A DNA stretch of 64,000 bases from MFD04580-c1 sp963702995 (GTDB lineage Bacteria; Planctomycetota; Phycisphaerae; Tepidisphaerales; Tepidisphaeraceae). The DNA is taken from assembly GCA_963702995.1 (NCBI GenBank), contig OY969783.1, positions 2,108,001-2,172,000 of the forward strand. Reading direction: 5' to 3'. The translations under genes and the position numbers were made by a program. The notes beneath the pieces were generated by a model that was not told the origin of the DNA, did not search any database, and saw only the letters and a program-made list of their open reading frames with translations. Positions 29,846-39,075 of this stretch are shown one piece after another. Position 1 is the first letter of the stretch, and each line of letters starts with the position of its first letter.

Positions 29846-30188
29846 GGGCGGCGTCGGGGACCGGGGACTATAGGCATTTTTTGCGAGTGCTCAAATTGCG
29901 GGCTCGCCCGCGGCCGCCGTTCTTCTAGCGCAGCACCCGATGAGAGCTTCTGACGAATCATGGAGGCTTCTGAAGCCTCTCCCCGCAATCTTCGGGCGTC
30001 TATCGGGGCGGCCCCGATATCGACAGCTCACCCACGCACTCATAAATGCCTGGTTTACAGTATTTTATGAAGAGCATCGCGTTGGCGATCCTGGTGAAAA
30101 TTTTCTTTTCAAACGTGGAGATTTCTGTTGTTGACACGAGGTCTGCTGTTAAAGTTTCGCCCTCTTCCTTGTCAAAAAAGAGGTGCGA
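29846..30188. other. 343-base gap before the second LEPR-XLL gene
   Basis: No gene is supported here. Near its right end lies TTGACA (about 30133) without a convincing -10 box, then a purine-rich ribosome-binding site (AAGAGG) directly before ATG 30189. The part around 30030-30120 is distinctly more AT-rich than the surroundings, as expected for a promoter region. Confidence 0.5.
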
Positions 30189-31709
30189 ATGACTCGGACC
30201 CGGCGACATGACCGTTGCGACCTGAAGGCCCGTCGGGCCATCGAAGTGGAATTGCTCGAACGGCGTTCGATGCTTTCGGCCTCGGTGGCGGGCGCCGGCG
30301 GCGGGACGGCCTCGACGGGGCCGGGCATCATCGGGCCGGCCGGTCTGACGGTTGTTGGTTCGGTCGCAAACGTTAAAGCGTCGGCGGTCGCGGTGGCGGC
30401 CACAACGACTCTCCCTTTCTTTGGCGACGTCGCGATCCTCAAGGGGATCAAGGCGGGGTCCAGCTATAACCTGTCGGCCACGGTCGATTGGGGGGACGGT
30501 ACCCCGGTGTCGGCCGCCTCGTTTGCCGCCGACACGGTCGGCACGTATCACGTCCAGGGCGCGCACACCTATCAGGTCGCCGGTACGCATCAGACCGAAA
30601 TCAGAGTCTATGCGACGCCTCATGGGCTGCCCGGCAAGCCGGTTCCCACGCTCGCCCAGATCGTCGCGGACGTTCACGGCACGGCTTCAGTCGCCGCAAG
30701 CCAAAACGCTGGCGCGACCCTTCATCTGACGGCGGGGAAAGCCTTCTCGGGTAAGGTCGCCACGCTTTATTTCCCGGTCGTCGATCCGCTGCCGGGCCTG
30801 ATCCTTGGCCTGACGGCGACGATCAACTGGGGCGACGGCTCCACGTCGGTCGGGACGGTGACGCGCAACAACCTTGGGTCGCTCGATGTGACGGGGTCGC
30901 ACACGTATCAGGCCGAGGGCAGCTTCAAGACGGATACGATCGTCCGGCTTGGGCCCATCGGCCCGCTGCGCAAGGTTGTCCCGGTCCCGCCGGTCTACCC
31001 GACGAAGGTCGTCGCGGAGATCCCGGGCGTCGCTGTCGTGGCGGCCGCCGTGGGCGGGAATGCCGGCACGATCGAAATCGCCAACGGGGTGCTGACGGTC
31101 ATCGGAACGCCGTTCAACGACACGATCACGATCAGTGAAATTTTGCCGGCGATCGTCACGCCCGTGACCCCCAGGCCCGTATCGCCCGTGCTGACCCCGC
31201 GGTTTGAAGTGAACATCAACGGGCACGTGACGGACATCTGGTCGAATGCCATCAAGAGCGTTTATGTGGACGCCGGCGCTGGGAACGATACCGTAAGCTT
31301 GGCCGGTGGCCCTGTGGTTCGGGCGAACCCCCTGACGATTGACGGCAAGACGACCGGCTCGGGGTCATCGGCGCCCACAACGTTCGCGCCGGGCACGATC
31401 GCGACGCTGGGCATTCTCAGCACGGCCGTCAAGGTTCCGGCCATCATCCACGGCGGCAGCGGGAACGACACCCTCACCGGCGGCAGCGCCACCGATACCC
31501 TGTTCGGCGACGCGGGGAACGACACCCTGATCGCTTCGCCCGGCGGCGACATCGCCGACGGCGGCCCGGGCGATGATACGGCCATTATCGTCGGCCCGGG
31601 CGCATTGCCCCAGCCCGGCATCCCGTTCCCTCCGACGTATACCTTCTCAAAGCTCATTTCGATCGAGCACGTGGTCTATCCGCCCGTGGTTCGACCACTG
31701 ATTCTCTAA
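30189..31709 (+). CDS. LEPR-XLL surface protein with PKD-like and RTX calcium-binding repeats
   Basis: This encodes 506 residues, starting at ATG 30189 behind an AGAGG site (a GTG two codons earlier is less likely). The N-terminus carries the sorting-type motif IEVELLERRSMLSASV. Two PKD/Ig-like modules follow, each with the WGDGT signature (DWGDGTPVSAASF; NWGDGSTSVGTV) and the SHTYQxxG strand. The C-terminal third contains hemolysin-type repeats GGSGNDTLTGGSATDTLFGD and DAGNDTL, which bind calcium in the family. The product is thus a large exported beta-rich protein, probably at the cell surface. A catalytic domain is not visible. It follows tRNA-Lys on the opposite strand. Confidence 0.85.
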   Translation: MTRTRRHDRCDLKARRAIEVELLERRSMLSASVAGAGGGTASTGPGIIGPAGLTVVGSVANVKASAVAVAATTTLPFFGDVAILKGIKAGSSYNLSATVDWGDGTPVSAASFAADTVGTYHVQGAHTYQVAGTHQTEIRVYATPHGLPGKPVPTLAQIVADVHGTASVAASQNAGATLHLTAGKAFSGKVATLYFPVVDPLPGLILGLTATINWGDGSTSVGTVTRNNLGSLDVTGSHTYQAEGSFKTDTIVRLGPIGPLRKVVPVPPVYPTKVVAEIPGVAVVAAAVGGNAGTIEIANGVLTVIGTPFNDTITISEILPAIVTPVTPRPVSPVLTPRFEVNINGHVTDIWSNAIKSVYVDAGAGNDTVSLAGGPVVRANPLTIDGKTTGSGSSAPTTFAPGTIATLGILSTAVKVPAIIHGGSGNDTLTGGSATDTLFGDAGNDTLIASPGGDIADGGPGDDTAIIVGPGALPQPGIPFPPTYTFSKLISIEHVVYPPVVRPLIL

Positions 31710-31820
31710 CCCGGCCGGTCGGGGCCGCCGGAACTCCGCCTTGAATGGCGGAGTGGTTTAGGGATTGGACGCGGCGTCCCAAAAAATCGTTGCCCCCGCC
31801 GCCCGGTTGGGATGGCATCG

Positions 31821-33188
31821 TCAACTGTCGCGGGTCGCGTCAAAGTCATGGCGATCGACGCGGAGCGCGTCCTCCGACCAGCGAACGTCGAACGCCCGGC
31901 GGCCTTTCATCAGTTCCAGGAGAGGCTCGCCCAGCGCCTCCCGACGCCAGCCCCTGAACAGGCGGCACCCTTCCATCGGCGTCCCATCTCGCGCCCGCTG
32001 GTAGAACTCCCCGAACTCCTGCCGGCTTGAAACCAGGGCCGGGTCGATCCCACGCCCGGCGCAGATGCACTGGGCGGCGGACCAGAGGGAGTCCGACCGA
32101 AACTTCTCGCTCGGCGTCGGCTCGACATCCCTGGCGTCGGCCGCGTCGTCTACCGGCAGTGCCAGCGCGCGAAGCGTCGCTTCGACAATCGCGGCGCCAT
32201 GGGCCGCTTCAACCGGGCGGGGCAGGCCCCGCACCCGTTCCAGCTTTTCAATCGATTTGATCGGCGTTCGCGACAGGTCGATGAGGATCTCATCGCGAAG
32301 GAACGATCGGGGAGGCACGTCGGCGACCCGGGCGGCCGCGTCGCGCCAAGCGACCAGTTCCTTGAGGATCAACTGGTTCCTTCCCGCAAGCGAGCCGGAG
32401 CCCCGGACTCGCTCGTGCTGGGTCTCGGGGTTGAACCCGTAAAGCGACGGGTCGCACTGCGCTGCGCATTCTTCGGCCGCCCAGGGACCATGCCCCAGAG
32501 CCTCCAAGCGACGGGCGATCTCGGCGCGGACGAGAGGGAGGTAGCGGACGTCGTCGGCGGCGTAACGAAGCTGCATTGCCGAGAGCGGCCGCTGATCCCA
32601 GTGGGTGAAGGTCAAGCCCTTGCCCAGCCGCGCCCCCGTCAGTTCCAGGACCAGCTTCGACAGGGCGACCGGATAGGGCAGCCCGGCCAGGCCGGCGGAA
32701 ATCTGGGTGTCGAACACGTTCACGGGCCCGCGGCCGAGGTGGCGAACCACGGGTTCGATATCCTGCTGGCCGGCGTGGACGATCTTCTCGACGTTCGGGT
32801 CGCAGAGCAGCTCCCAGAACGGCACGAGGTCAATTTTCGCCAGAGGGTCGATCAGCGACACGCGCGTGGTCGAGGCGACCTGGATCAGGCAGAGCTTGGG
32901 GTGGTAGGTCAATTCACCGATGAACTCGCTGTCGTAGGCGAACGACCTGGAGGCGCGGAGGTCGGCGAGGAGCTGCTCCAGTTGGCGGTCGGTTGTGATC
33001 AGGTCCGCCGGCCCCGGCGGGACCAGCTCATGCGCGACAGCGGTCAAAGCCGACGAGCCTTCCTCAGTTGAATGAGCGGAGTCGTGGTTGCGCCCTCGAT
33101 GATCGATGCGCGAGTAAGGTTGACCTCGCCGTTGACGGGATGATCCCCCGGGTTGCGGGGGTTGCTCGCTCGAATCGAGGGTCGGCAT
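31821..33188 (-). CDS. rnd: ribonuclease D
   Basis: This 3'-5' exoribonuclease takes part in tRNA and other RNA maturation. From ATG 33188 (GGAG nine bases upstream) the product has 455 residues. The DEDD exonuclease residues sit in FAYDSEFIGELTYHP (Exo I), VEKIVHAGQQDIEPV (Exo II) and MQLRYAADDVRYLPLVRAEI (Exo III, with the Tyr). Two helical HRDC-type regions follow, including VAWRDAAARVADVPPRSFLRDEIL. The frame stays open upstream to 33485 but that part is low-complexity and not family-like. The N-terminal 50 residues before the nuclease domain are also polar and probably disordered. Confidence 0.93.
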   Translation of the reverse strand: MPTLDSSEQPPQPGGSSRQRRGQPYSRIDHRGRNHDSAHSTEEGSSALTAVAHELVPPGPADLITTDRQLEQLLADLRASRSFAYDSEFIGELTYHPKLCLIQVASTTRVSLIDPLAKIDLVPFWELLCDPNVEKIVHAGQQDIEPVVRHLGRGPVNVFDTQISAGLAGLPYPVALSKLVLELTGARLGKGLTFTHWDQRPLSAMQLRYAADDVRYLPLVRAEIARRLEALGHGPWAAEECAAQCDPSLYGFNPETQHERVRGSGSLAGRNQLILKELVAWRDAAARVADVPPRSFLRDEILIDLSRTPIKSIEKLERVRGLPRPVEAAHGAAIVEATLRALALPVDDAADARDVEPTPSEKFRSDSLWSAAQCICAGRGIDPALVSSRQEFGEFYQRARDGTPMEGCRLFRGWRREALGEPLLELMKGRRAFDVRWSEDALRVDRHDFDATRDS

Positions 33189-33510
33189 TCTGAAGGGCTC
33201 CAACAGCGTATTGATCGTCAACCGTTCGGACAGCATCGAACCGAGCAGCGAATGCCGCTCCAACTCGTCCCTTTCTCGACACGCCCTACCCCGAACGGTT
33301 TGCAAAGTAGAGCCCGTTTCACCTGAATGACGACTTGTCTTCAGGCGGCGTAGAGGGGCGACAGTCCGGTCGGGCGACACCCCAACGTTTTGAAAGTCTA
33401 GCCCTGACCCGCCTGTTTCTGAACCCTTTGAACCCCCAATCGGCTCCCGGAGGCGCAAACGCAGGAGGGAGCGAGGCTGGGGCACCCTGTTTGCATCGGT
33501 GAAACGCTAT
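33189..33510. other. 322-base gap, no gene supported
   Basis: The minus-strand frame of RNase D remains open here, but its translation has no family similarity, so I leave it as the intergenic region between the divergent rnd and response-regulator genes. No promoter boxes stand out. Confidence 0.45.
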
Positions 33511-33930
33511 ATGTCACCGGCGGCGACAACCAACTCCGCGTCTCAACCCGAGCATCCAGATGCCGTCGGGCGATTAAATGTCCTTGTCGTCGAAGACGAA
33601 CGCGTGACACGGCGCGCGTTGGAAATGCTCCTCCGCAACAGCGGATACGAAACCGAAGCGGTTGGGTCCGCTGAAGAGGCGCTCGGGGAGATTCGCCGGG
33701 GCTTGTCCCCGCACATCGTCCTCGTGGACATGGATTTGCCCGGGATGAACGGGATCGACCTGATCGAGCGGCTGGAGCAGCTTCGCCCGTGCCCAATGTC
33801 AATCCTCGTCACCGCGACGACCAGCGAATCGCTTCGCGCTCGGCTCAAACTTAGCGGGATCGGCTACCTGCGAAAGCCCATTCTTTTTGAGCACCTACTG
33901 GGGCTCATTTCGACCCTTGAGGCGTGTTGA
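33511..33930 (+). CDS. single-domain response regulator (CheY-like receiver)
   Basis: This encodes 139 residues from ATG 33511 (a GTG at 33499 is also in frame; neither has a strong ribosome-binding site). The receiver domain is complete: acidic pair E28-D29 in LVVEDERVTRRAL, the phospho-acceptor Asp73 in IVLVDMDLPGMNG, the Thr of LVTATTSES, and Lys in GYLRKPI. No output domain is attached, so it signals through protein contacts, like CheY or Spo0F. No partner kinase is adjacent; the hybrid-free kinase at 20211-22444 lacks a receiver and is a possible distant partner, but that is only a guess. Confidence 0.92.
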   Translation: MSPAATTNSASQPEHPDAVGRLNVLVVEDERVTRRALEMLLRNSGYETEAVGSAEEALGEIRRGLSPHIVLVDMDLPGMNGIDLIERLEQLRPCPMSILVTATTSESLRARLKLSGIGYLRKPILFEHLLGLISTLEAC

Positions 33931-33998
33931 GTCATCGCAGCCCCCCACCGTCCGCTTTTGCCCTCTCTATCGCCGGGGCGTGTTGCGAGATGCCGGCT

Positions 33999-35114
33999 TC
34001 ACCCTGAGATGACCGGCGCACTCATCAGCTTTGCCACGGCCGGCGATACGTGGGCGGCCGCCGGGCGCATGGCGGCGGGCTCGCCCTCGGATTTCGTCAT
34101 GTTCTGCAGCGTCCCCGCGTAGATCAGCACGAGGATGCCAACGACAATGCGATACATCGCGAAGGGGGTGAAACCACGGCGGCGAACGAACGCCATGAAC
34201 CAGGCGACCACCGCCCAGGCGACGAAGAACGAGATCACGAATCCGATCAGCAGGACAATCCAACGCTCGCCGTTCATGACGATAGGGTGATCGCCAAGAC
34301 CGGTATCGTGAGACGACTTTCGCAGGCCGACCGCCGACAGAAACTCCCAGCAGGTTGCGACGCACATCGTCGGGATCGACAGGAAGAACGAGAACTCAAG
34401 CGCTGAAGCGCGCGTCATCCCCGAAAGCTGACCGGCCGCAATAGTGGACATCGAACGGGAGGTTCCAGGGAAGACCGCCGAGAGGATCTGCCACAGCCCG
34501 ATCCAGATGGCCTGGAAGATGTTCATGTCTTCCATATGGTCGGTACGGTGGAACACGGGCGGGCGCTTATCGTCGGCGTAGTCGAGGACCAGCGCCGCGG
34601 GGTTGAGGGCGGCCGCCACGCCGCTGACAGGGGTCCCCTTCAGCGCCAGGCCGCCCTCGCCACCGAACCGCTGATCCAGCTTTTGAGGGTAGAGCTGCGG
34701 GTAGAGCGTATCGACCACCCACATCACCACGCCGCCGATCAACAAGGCGCCGCCGATCACGTGCAGGTTCTCAAGGTTCTCACCGACCACCTTCTTGAGC
34801 AGGAAAGCCGGGATCGCCGTCACGACGAAGGCGACCATCGTGAGTGTCAGCGGGTGGGTCATGATCGTTCGATCGCCGCGCTCGCCTGCGGGAAAGGTCT
34901 TCAGGAACTTCATGATGCGGGCGCGGAAGTAGATGGGGAGGCAGAGAATCGCTCCCAACTGGATCACGACCGAGTACATCTTCCAATAACCGCTCTCCAG
35001 ATCGACATGGCAGAGCGCTTCGGTCAGGCGCAGGTGGGCCGTTGAGCTGACAGGAAGAAATTCGGTCAGCCCTTCGACGATGCCGAGCAAGACCGACAGC
35101 AGATAATCATTCAT
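33999..35114 (-). CDS. uppP: undecaprenyl-diphosphatase with an internal insertion
   Basis: This enzyme recycles the lipid carrier of cell-wall synthesis by removing one phosphate from undecaprenyl diphosphate. From ATG 35114 (GGAG upstream) it has 371 residues, about 100 more than E. coli UppP. Both active-site blocks are present: EGLTEFLPVSSTAHL and FPGTSRSMSTIAAGQLSGM, with helices around them. The extra length is an insertion of about 70 residues (DTLYPQLYPQKLDQRF to VFHRTDHMEDM) in the loop before the second block. It is charged and without membrane character. Other helices look normal. Planctomycete UppP proteins often carry such a loop, to my recollection. It is monocistronic. Confidence 0.93.
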   Translation of the reverse strand: MNDYLLSVLLGIVEGLTEFLPVSSTAHLRLTEALCHVDLESGYWKMYSVVIQLGAILCLPIYFRARIMKFLKTFPAGERGDRTIMTHPLTLTMVAFVVTAIPAFLLKKVVGENLENLHVIGGALLIGGVVMWVVDTLYPQLYPQKLDQRFGGEGGLALKGTPVSGVAAALNPAALVLDYADDKRPPVFHRTDHMEDMNIFQAIWIGLWQILSAVFPGTSRSMSTIAAGQLSGMTRASALEFSFFLSIPTMCVATCWEFLSAVGLRKSSHDTGLGDHPIVMNGERWIVLLIGFVISFFVAWAVVAWFMAFVRRRGFTPFAMYRIVVGILVLIYAGTLQNMTKSEGEPAAMRPAAAHVSPAVAKLMSAPVISG

Positions 35115-35386
35115 AGCGTCTCCGACCATTGGGCCGACCGCCTGTCGGCCGCCGGGCGTCACGTTGCGGCAATGCAACGTGGGTCAAGCGATTGCGCACC
35201 TGCCCCCTAGATCATCGACCAGTCTTCGCCCGACTTGTCCAAGTTGAAGCCGAGAACTTTGGCGAACGAGGCGGAACACCACCGGCAAAAGCGAAAGCAG
35301 GGGCCGCGCGCCGACGCGGCCTGTAACTTGAGTCACCGCCAGCTCGACTGTGACTTCCATTCGGACCGGGCCCCTCGGGACGACCT

Positions 35387-36049
35387 TCAGTGGCTCGGCT
35401 TTGCGGTTCGAAATAGCGCGACCGCTCGCTGTACATAGAGCAGGCCGCTGACCACGGTAATGGCCACAGTGGCCCAGATGCAGAAGTCCCGAAGATACGC
35501 TCCGTAGAGCCGCAGATCGCCGTCGCCAATGGAGTCCCAGTAGTTCACATAAAGCAGGATCACCAGGATCGTGACGGATTGGAACACCATCTTCAGTTTG
35601 CCGCTGAACGCCGCTCCGAACGCTTGCCCGCCGCTTTCGCTGTTCCCCCGGAGCCCGGTGACGAGCAGTTCTCGGGTCAGCAAGAGGACGACAATCCCCG
35701 GCGCCACGCCGCTTACCGTCTTCACAACGCCGTGCCCCGGGCCCAGCTCGGCGGCCGTGTCGGGGATGATGAAGTTCTTGCCGGCAAAGAAGATAAAGCT
35801 CCCCAGAACGAGCACCTTATCGACCAGCGGGTCAACCACCCGCCCGAACGCCCCTTCCACCTTCCAGCGCCGAGCGAGGTAGCCATCAAGGAAATCCGTC
35901 ACGAGGGCGATCACGTAAATGATGAACGCGCTGTTCAGGAGCCATGGGTCCCCGCGGCCGCCGTGCTGATAAAAGCTCAGCAGCACGAAAAAGACCAGCG
36001 CCAGGACGAGGCGGGCACCGGTCAGTGCGTTAGGGACATGGCGAAACAT
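35387..36049 (-). CDS. pgsA: CDP-diacylglycerol-glycerol-3-phosphate 3-phosphatidyltransferase
   Basis: This membrane enzyme makes phosphatidylglycerophosphate, the first committed step to phosphatidylglycerol. The CDP-alcohol phosphotransferase signature D-G-x2-A-R-x8-G-x3-D-x3-D is intact in DGYLARRWKVEGAFGRVVDP followed by LVD. About six hydrophobic segments follow, the last being WATVAITVVSGLLYV. The ATG at 36049 gives the usual start MFRHVPNALTGARLV (220 residues); the frame is open to 36118 with an extra 23 residues, and neither start has a clear ribosome-binding site. It is divergent from obg with a short gap. Confidence 0.93.
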   Translation of the reverse strand: MFRHVPNALTGARLVLALVFFVLLSFYQHGGRGDPWLLNSAFIIYVIALVTDFLDGYLARRWKVEGAFGRVVDPLVDKVLVLGSFIFFAGKNFIIPDTAAELGPGHGVVKTVSGVAPGIVVLLLTRELLVTGLRGNSESGGQAFGAAFSGKLKMVFQSVTILVILLYVNYWDSIGDGDLRLYGAYLRDFCIWATVAITVVSGLLYVQRAVALFRTAKPSH

Positions 36050-36190
36050 AAAGCGGCGGATTGTACGGGGATCAGTGCCGGGGGCAACTGGCGCTTTCGC
36101 GGCTGACGAAGTTGTCACATCGTTGGAAGTTCCCGGGAAGGCGTTTTCAGCGATTGGCGATCCGGGGGGGAAACGGGTTCAATAGCCCGC

Positions 36191-37264
36191 ATGTTCGTCG
36201 ATGAAGCCAAGATCCATGTGAAAGCCGGCGACGGCGGGAACGGGTGCGTCTCGTTCCGACGCGAAAAGTTCGTCCCCAAAGGGGGCCCTGACGGCGGTGA
36301 CGGCGGGAACGGCGGCGATGTTATTTTCGTCGCCGACGCCGACAAGGACACGCTCCTAGATTTTGCCGGAAAGCATCACTGGAACGCTCCCCGGGGTGAA
36401 GGCGGGATGGGCAAGAAGATGTTCGGCAAGGGGGGCGAATCGCTGATTGTTCGCGTTCCGCCGGGGACGCTGATCTTTGATGGGGAGCATGGCTCGCTCC
36501 TGGCCGACCTGGACAAGATTGGCAAACGCGTCGTCATCGCGCGGGGCGGCAAGGGCGGCCGCGGGAACTGGCATTTCCGCACGCCCGAGAATCAAGCCCC
36601 CCGCTACGCCGAACCGGGGACCGAAGGCCAGGAACGCTTCCTGCGCCTGGAACTGAAGCTGATCGCCGACATCGGCCTGGTCGGGATGCCCAACGCCGGC
36701 AAGAGCACGCTGCTTCGCGCGATTTCCGCGGCGCGGCCGAAGGTTGCCGACTATCCGTTCACCACGCTCGACCCCCAACTGGGCATCGCCGAATTGATCG
36801 GCGACCGCCGGATCGTTGTCGCGGACATCCCCGGGCTGATCGAAGGCGCCCAGCATGGCGCCGGCTTGGGCCACGCGTTCCTGCGGCACATCGAGCGGAC
36901 GAAGGTGATCGTCCATCTGCTGGACCTCTACCCGATGGACGGGTCCGAGCCGGCCGCCAACTACAAGACGATCCGGCGCGAGCTGGAGGCCTTCAGCCCC
37001 AAGCTCGCCGAGAAGCATGAGATCATCGCGGCCAACAAGACCGACCTGTCAACCGGCGACGACGATGCGCTGGACGTCCTGATGGAGGCGCTGCCCGACA
37101 AGGAGATCTACCCGATCAGCGGCGCGACCCGCCAGGGTGTCGAGCCGCTGCTGGAGTCGATCTGGTCGATCCTGCAGGTCTACAAGGCCGAGCAGGCCGA
37201 AGAAGCCAAGGCCCAGGCCCCGTCCTACCCGGTCCCCCCGCATCTGCGGGAAGAGACGGTGTAG
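36191..37264 (+). CDS. obg: GTPase Obg/CgtA
   Basis: This essential ribosome-associated GTPase is involved in large-subunit maturation and stress control. The product has 357 residues. The Gly-rich Obg domain (VDEAKIHVKAGDGGNGCVSF, then GGPDGGDGGNGGDV) fills the first ~155 residues. The G domain follows with G1 GMPNAGKST, G2 region DYPFTTLDPQLG, G3 DIPGL and G4 NKTD, and G5-like SGATRQG. The C-terminal OCT domain found in some Firmicutes is absent. ATG 36191 is the only reasonable start. The DUF1802 gene follows on the same strand. Confidence 0.97.
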   Translation: MFVDEAKIHVKAGDGGNGCVSFRREKFVPKGGPDGGDGGNGGDVIFVADADKDTLLDFAGKHHWNAPRGEGGMGKKMFGKGGESLIVRVPPGTLIFDGEHGSLLADLDKIGKRVVIARGGKGGRGNWHFRTPENQAPRYAEPGTEGQERFLRLELKLIADIGLVGMPNAGKSTLLRAISAARPKVADYPFTTLDPQLGIAELIGDRRIVVADIPGLIEGAQHGAGLGHAFLRHIERTKVIVHLLDLYPMDGSEPAANYKTIRRELEAFSPKLAEKHEIIAANKTDLSTGDDDALDVLMEALPDKEIYPISGATRQGVEPLLESIWSILQVYKAEQAEEAKAQAPSYPVPPHLREETV

Positions 37265-37334
37265 CTCGCGGATCAGTCCCCGCTAAGACATGTCAAAAGG
37301 CGTTTTTGCGAACGCTGCCCAGGGAGTTGAATCG

Positions 37335-37907
37335 ATGGCCTGGCCGACTTCACTTCAGACCGGACTGAAAGAATGGGCGACCGTCTGCCATGCCCTGGAA
37401 CAGGGGCGGCAGATCCTCCTGCTTCGCAAAGGCGGGATCTCAGAGACCGCCGGCGAGTTCGAGATAACCCATCGCCAGTTCCTGCTGTTCCCGACGTACG
37501 TCCACCAGAGCCCGGCCATGCTCAAGCCGGAATCGCACACCGGCTTTGAGCCGCACAGCGCCGAGCCGGCGCGGATCACCCTGACCGGCGCCGGCGTGGT
37601 GACCGATATTCTTAAGGTCACCAGCCGGTCGGCGATGGACGCGCTCGACGCCGAGCATATCTGGGCGCCGCCGCTGATCGACATGCGTTTCAACTATAAA
37701 CCCGAAAGCCCGCTCTACCTGTTGCTCGTCAGGGCCTATCGCCTGCACGAGCCGGTGACGATCGACGACACGTTCGCCTACTCCGGCTGCAAGAGCTGGG
37801 TCCCCTTGGCGCAGTCGGTCCAGACGGGCGGCGCGCTGCCTGCGATGGACGACGTGAAGTACGAGTTCCACCGCCGCAAGGCCCTGGGCGCCATGGCGGC
37901 CGCCTAG
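37335..37907 (+). CDS. DUF1802 family protein
   Basis: This encodes 190 residues from ATG 37335, which has AGGGAG eight bases upstream; an ATG 15 codons earlier (37290) lacks a site. The family pattern is clear: LKEWATVCHALEQGRQILLLR near the N-terminus, the phrase KGGISETAGEFEITHRQFLL, and FPTYVHQSPAMLKPE. The rest contains the conserved pair of Trp residues and IDDTFAYSGCKSWVPL. DUF1802 proteins occur in cyanobacteria and planctomycetes; I know of no assigned function. The gene is between obg and an aldo/keto reductase, all on the plus strand with gaps of 70 and 41 bases. Confidence 0.88.
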   Translation: MAWPTSLQTGLKEWATVCHALEQGRQILLLRKGGISETAGEFEITHRQFLLFPTYVHQSPAMLKPESHTGFEPHSAEPARITLTGAGVVTDILKVTSRSAMDALDAEHIWAPPLIDMRFNYKPESPLYLLLVRAYRLHEPVTIDDTFAYSGCKSWVPLAQSVQTGGALPAMDDVKYEFHRRKALGAMAAA

Positions 37908-37948
37908 CGTTCCATCCATTTTCTCACACGCGTTCCATCGGGAGGCTC

Positions 37949-38896
37949 ATGCATTACCGCCGACTGGGTGACACTGGGATCAAGCTGTCCGAGATCGGCC
38001 TGGGCGGCTGGCTGACCTTCGGCAACGCCGTGGCCGCCGACGACGCCCGGGCCGTCATGAATAAGGCGTTCGACGTTGGCATCAACTTTTTCGACAGCGC
38101 CAACGTCTACGCCCGCGGCAAGTCCGAAGAAGTCTGGGGCGACCTTCTGCAGGACCGCCGCCGCGCCGGGTACGTGCTGGCGACCAAGGTCTTCTTCCCC
38201 ATGGCGGACGGCCCGAACGACCGCGGCCTGTCGCGCAAGCACATCATGGAGCAGTGCCACGCGAGCCTGCGCCGACTCCGGACCGACTACATCGATATCT
38301 ACCAGTGCCACCGCTTTGACTCGGAAACGCCGCTCGAGGAAACCATCCGCGCGATGGACGACCTGATCAAGCAGGGGAAGGTGCTCTACTGGGGCTTCTC
38401 CGAATGGTCGGCCGAGCAGATCGAAGCGTGCCTGCGGATCTGCGCGTCAACCTACTACCGTCCGCGCAGCAGCCAGCCCCAGTACAGCGCCGTCTGGCGG
38501 AAGATCGAACAGAGCGTGATGCCCCTCTGCAAATCGGCGGGGATCGGCCAGGTCGTCTGGTCGCCGCTGGCCCAGGGCGTCCTCACGGGGAAATACAAGC
38601 CCGGCCAACCCTTCCCCCACGACAGCCGCGCCAAGGACGACCGCCAGAACCAGTTCATCCTGCAAATGACCGAGAACCGCGACCTGCTGGATAAGGTGCA
38701 GCGCCTCGTCCCCATCGCCGCGGACCAGCAATGCAGCCTCGCCCAACTTGCCCTCGCCTGGGTGCTCCGCCGCCCCGAGGTGACGAGTTGCATCATCGGC
38801 GCCACCCGCCCCAAGCAGGTCGAAGAGAACGCCGAAGCCAGCGGCGTGAAGCTGGACGAGGAAGTCATTCGGAAGATCGACGACATCCTTCGGTGA
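37949..38896 (+). CDS. aldo/keto reductase (Kv-beta-like)
   Basis: This is an NADPH-dependent oxidoreductase with a TIM barrel, 315 residues, starting at ATG 37949 behind GGGAGG. The catalytic tetrad is visible: Asp in NFFDSANVYARGKSE, Tyr in the same block, Lys in VLATKVFFPM and His in DIYQCHRFDSETP. The NADPH-binding tail ALAWVLRRPEVTSCIIGATR is present. YWGFSEWSAEQIEA and the overall layout are closest to the voltage-gated potassium-channel beta-subunit and YghZ group, which reduce small aldehydes. The physiological substrate is unknown. No cofactor-synthesis or substrate operon is adjacent. Confidence 0.92.
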   Translation: MHYRRLGDTGIKLSEIGLGGWLTFGNAVAADDARAVMNKAFDVGINFFDSANVYARGKSEEVWGDLLQDRRRAGYVLATKVFFPMADGPNDRGLSRKHIMEQCHASLRRLRTDYIDIYQCHRFDSETPLEETIRAMDDLIKQGKVLYWGFSEWSAEQIEACLRICASTYYRPRSSQPQYSAVWRKIEQSVMPLCKSAGIGQVVWSPLAQGVLTGKYKPGQPFPHDSRAKDDRQNQFILQMTENRDLLDKVQRLVPIAADQQCSLAQLALAWVLRRPEVTSCIIGATRPKQVEENAEASGVKLDEEVIRKIDDILR

Positions 38897-38956
38897 GGTC
38901 GCCGGGCCGAAAGTTTAACCCGCTTACGTGGCTAAACCGGCGCAAACGGAGGCCGT

Positions 38957-38994
38957 GGTTCACCACGCCACCGCGTGATCCGACGCGGTGAACC
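38957..38994. repeat. imperfect inverted repeat between the reductase and Uma2 genes
   Basis: GGTTCACC (38957-38964) and, after an 8-base interruption, GCGT pair with ACGCGGTGAACC (38983-38994). Partly similar palindromes occur near 9690-9730 (CACCGC...GCGGTG) and 15055-15080 (CCGCGTC...GACGCGG), so a further dispersed family is possible. Confidence 0.45.
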
Positions 38995-39075
38995 GCGCCC
39001 TTGATCGAGCGCCTTCGGCTGAAGGAGCAGACAGGAAGCCAAGCGGACGGGGCTTGCACTCGATACAATTCCAGC

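Noticed and set aside
35178..35386. Small open frames between uppP and pgsA
   Set aside because: No ribosome-binding site, no motif, and composition like non-coding sequence.
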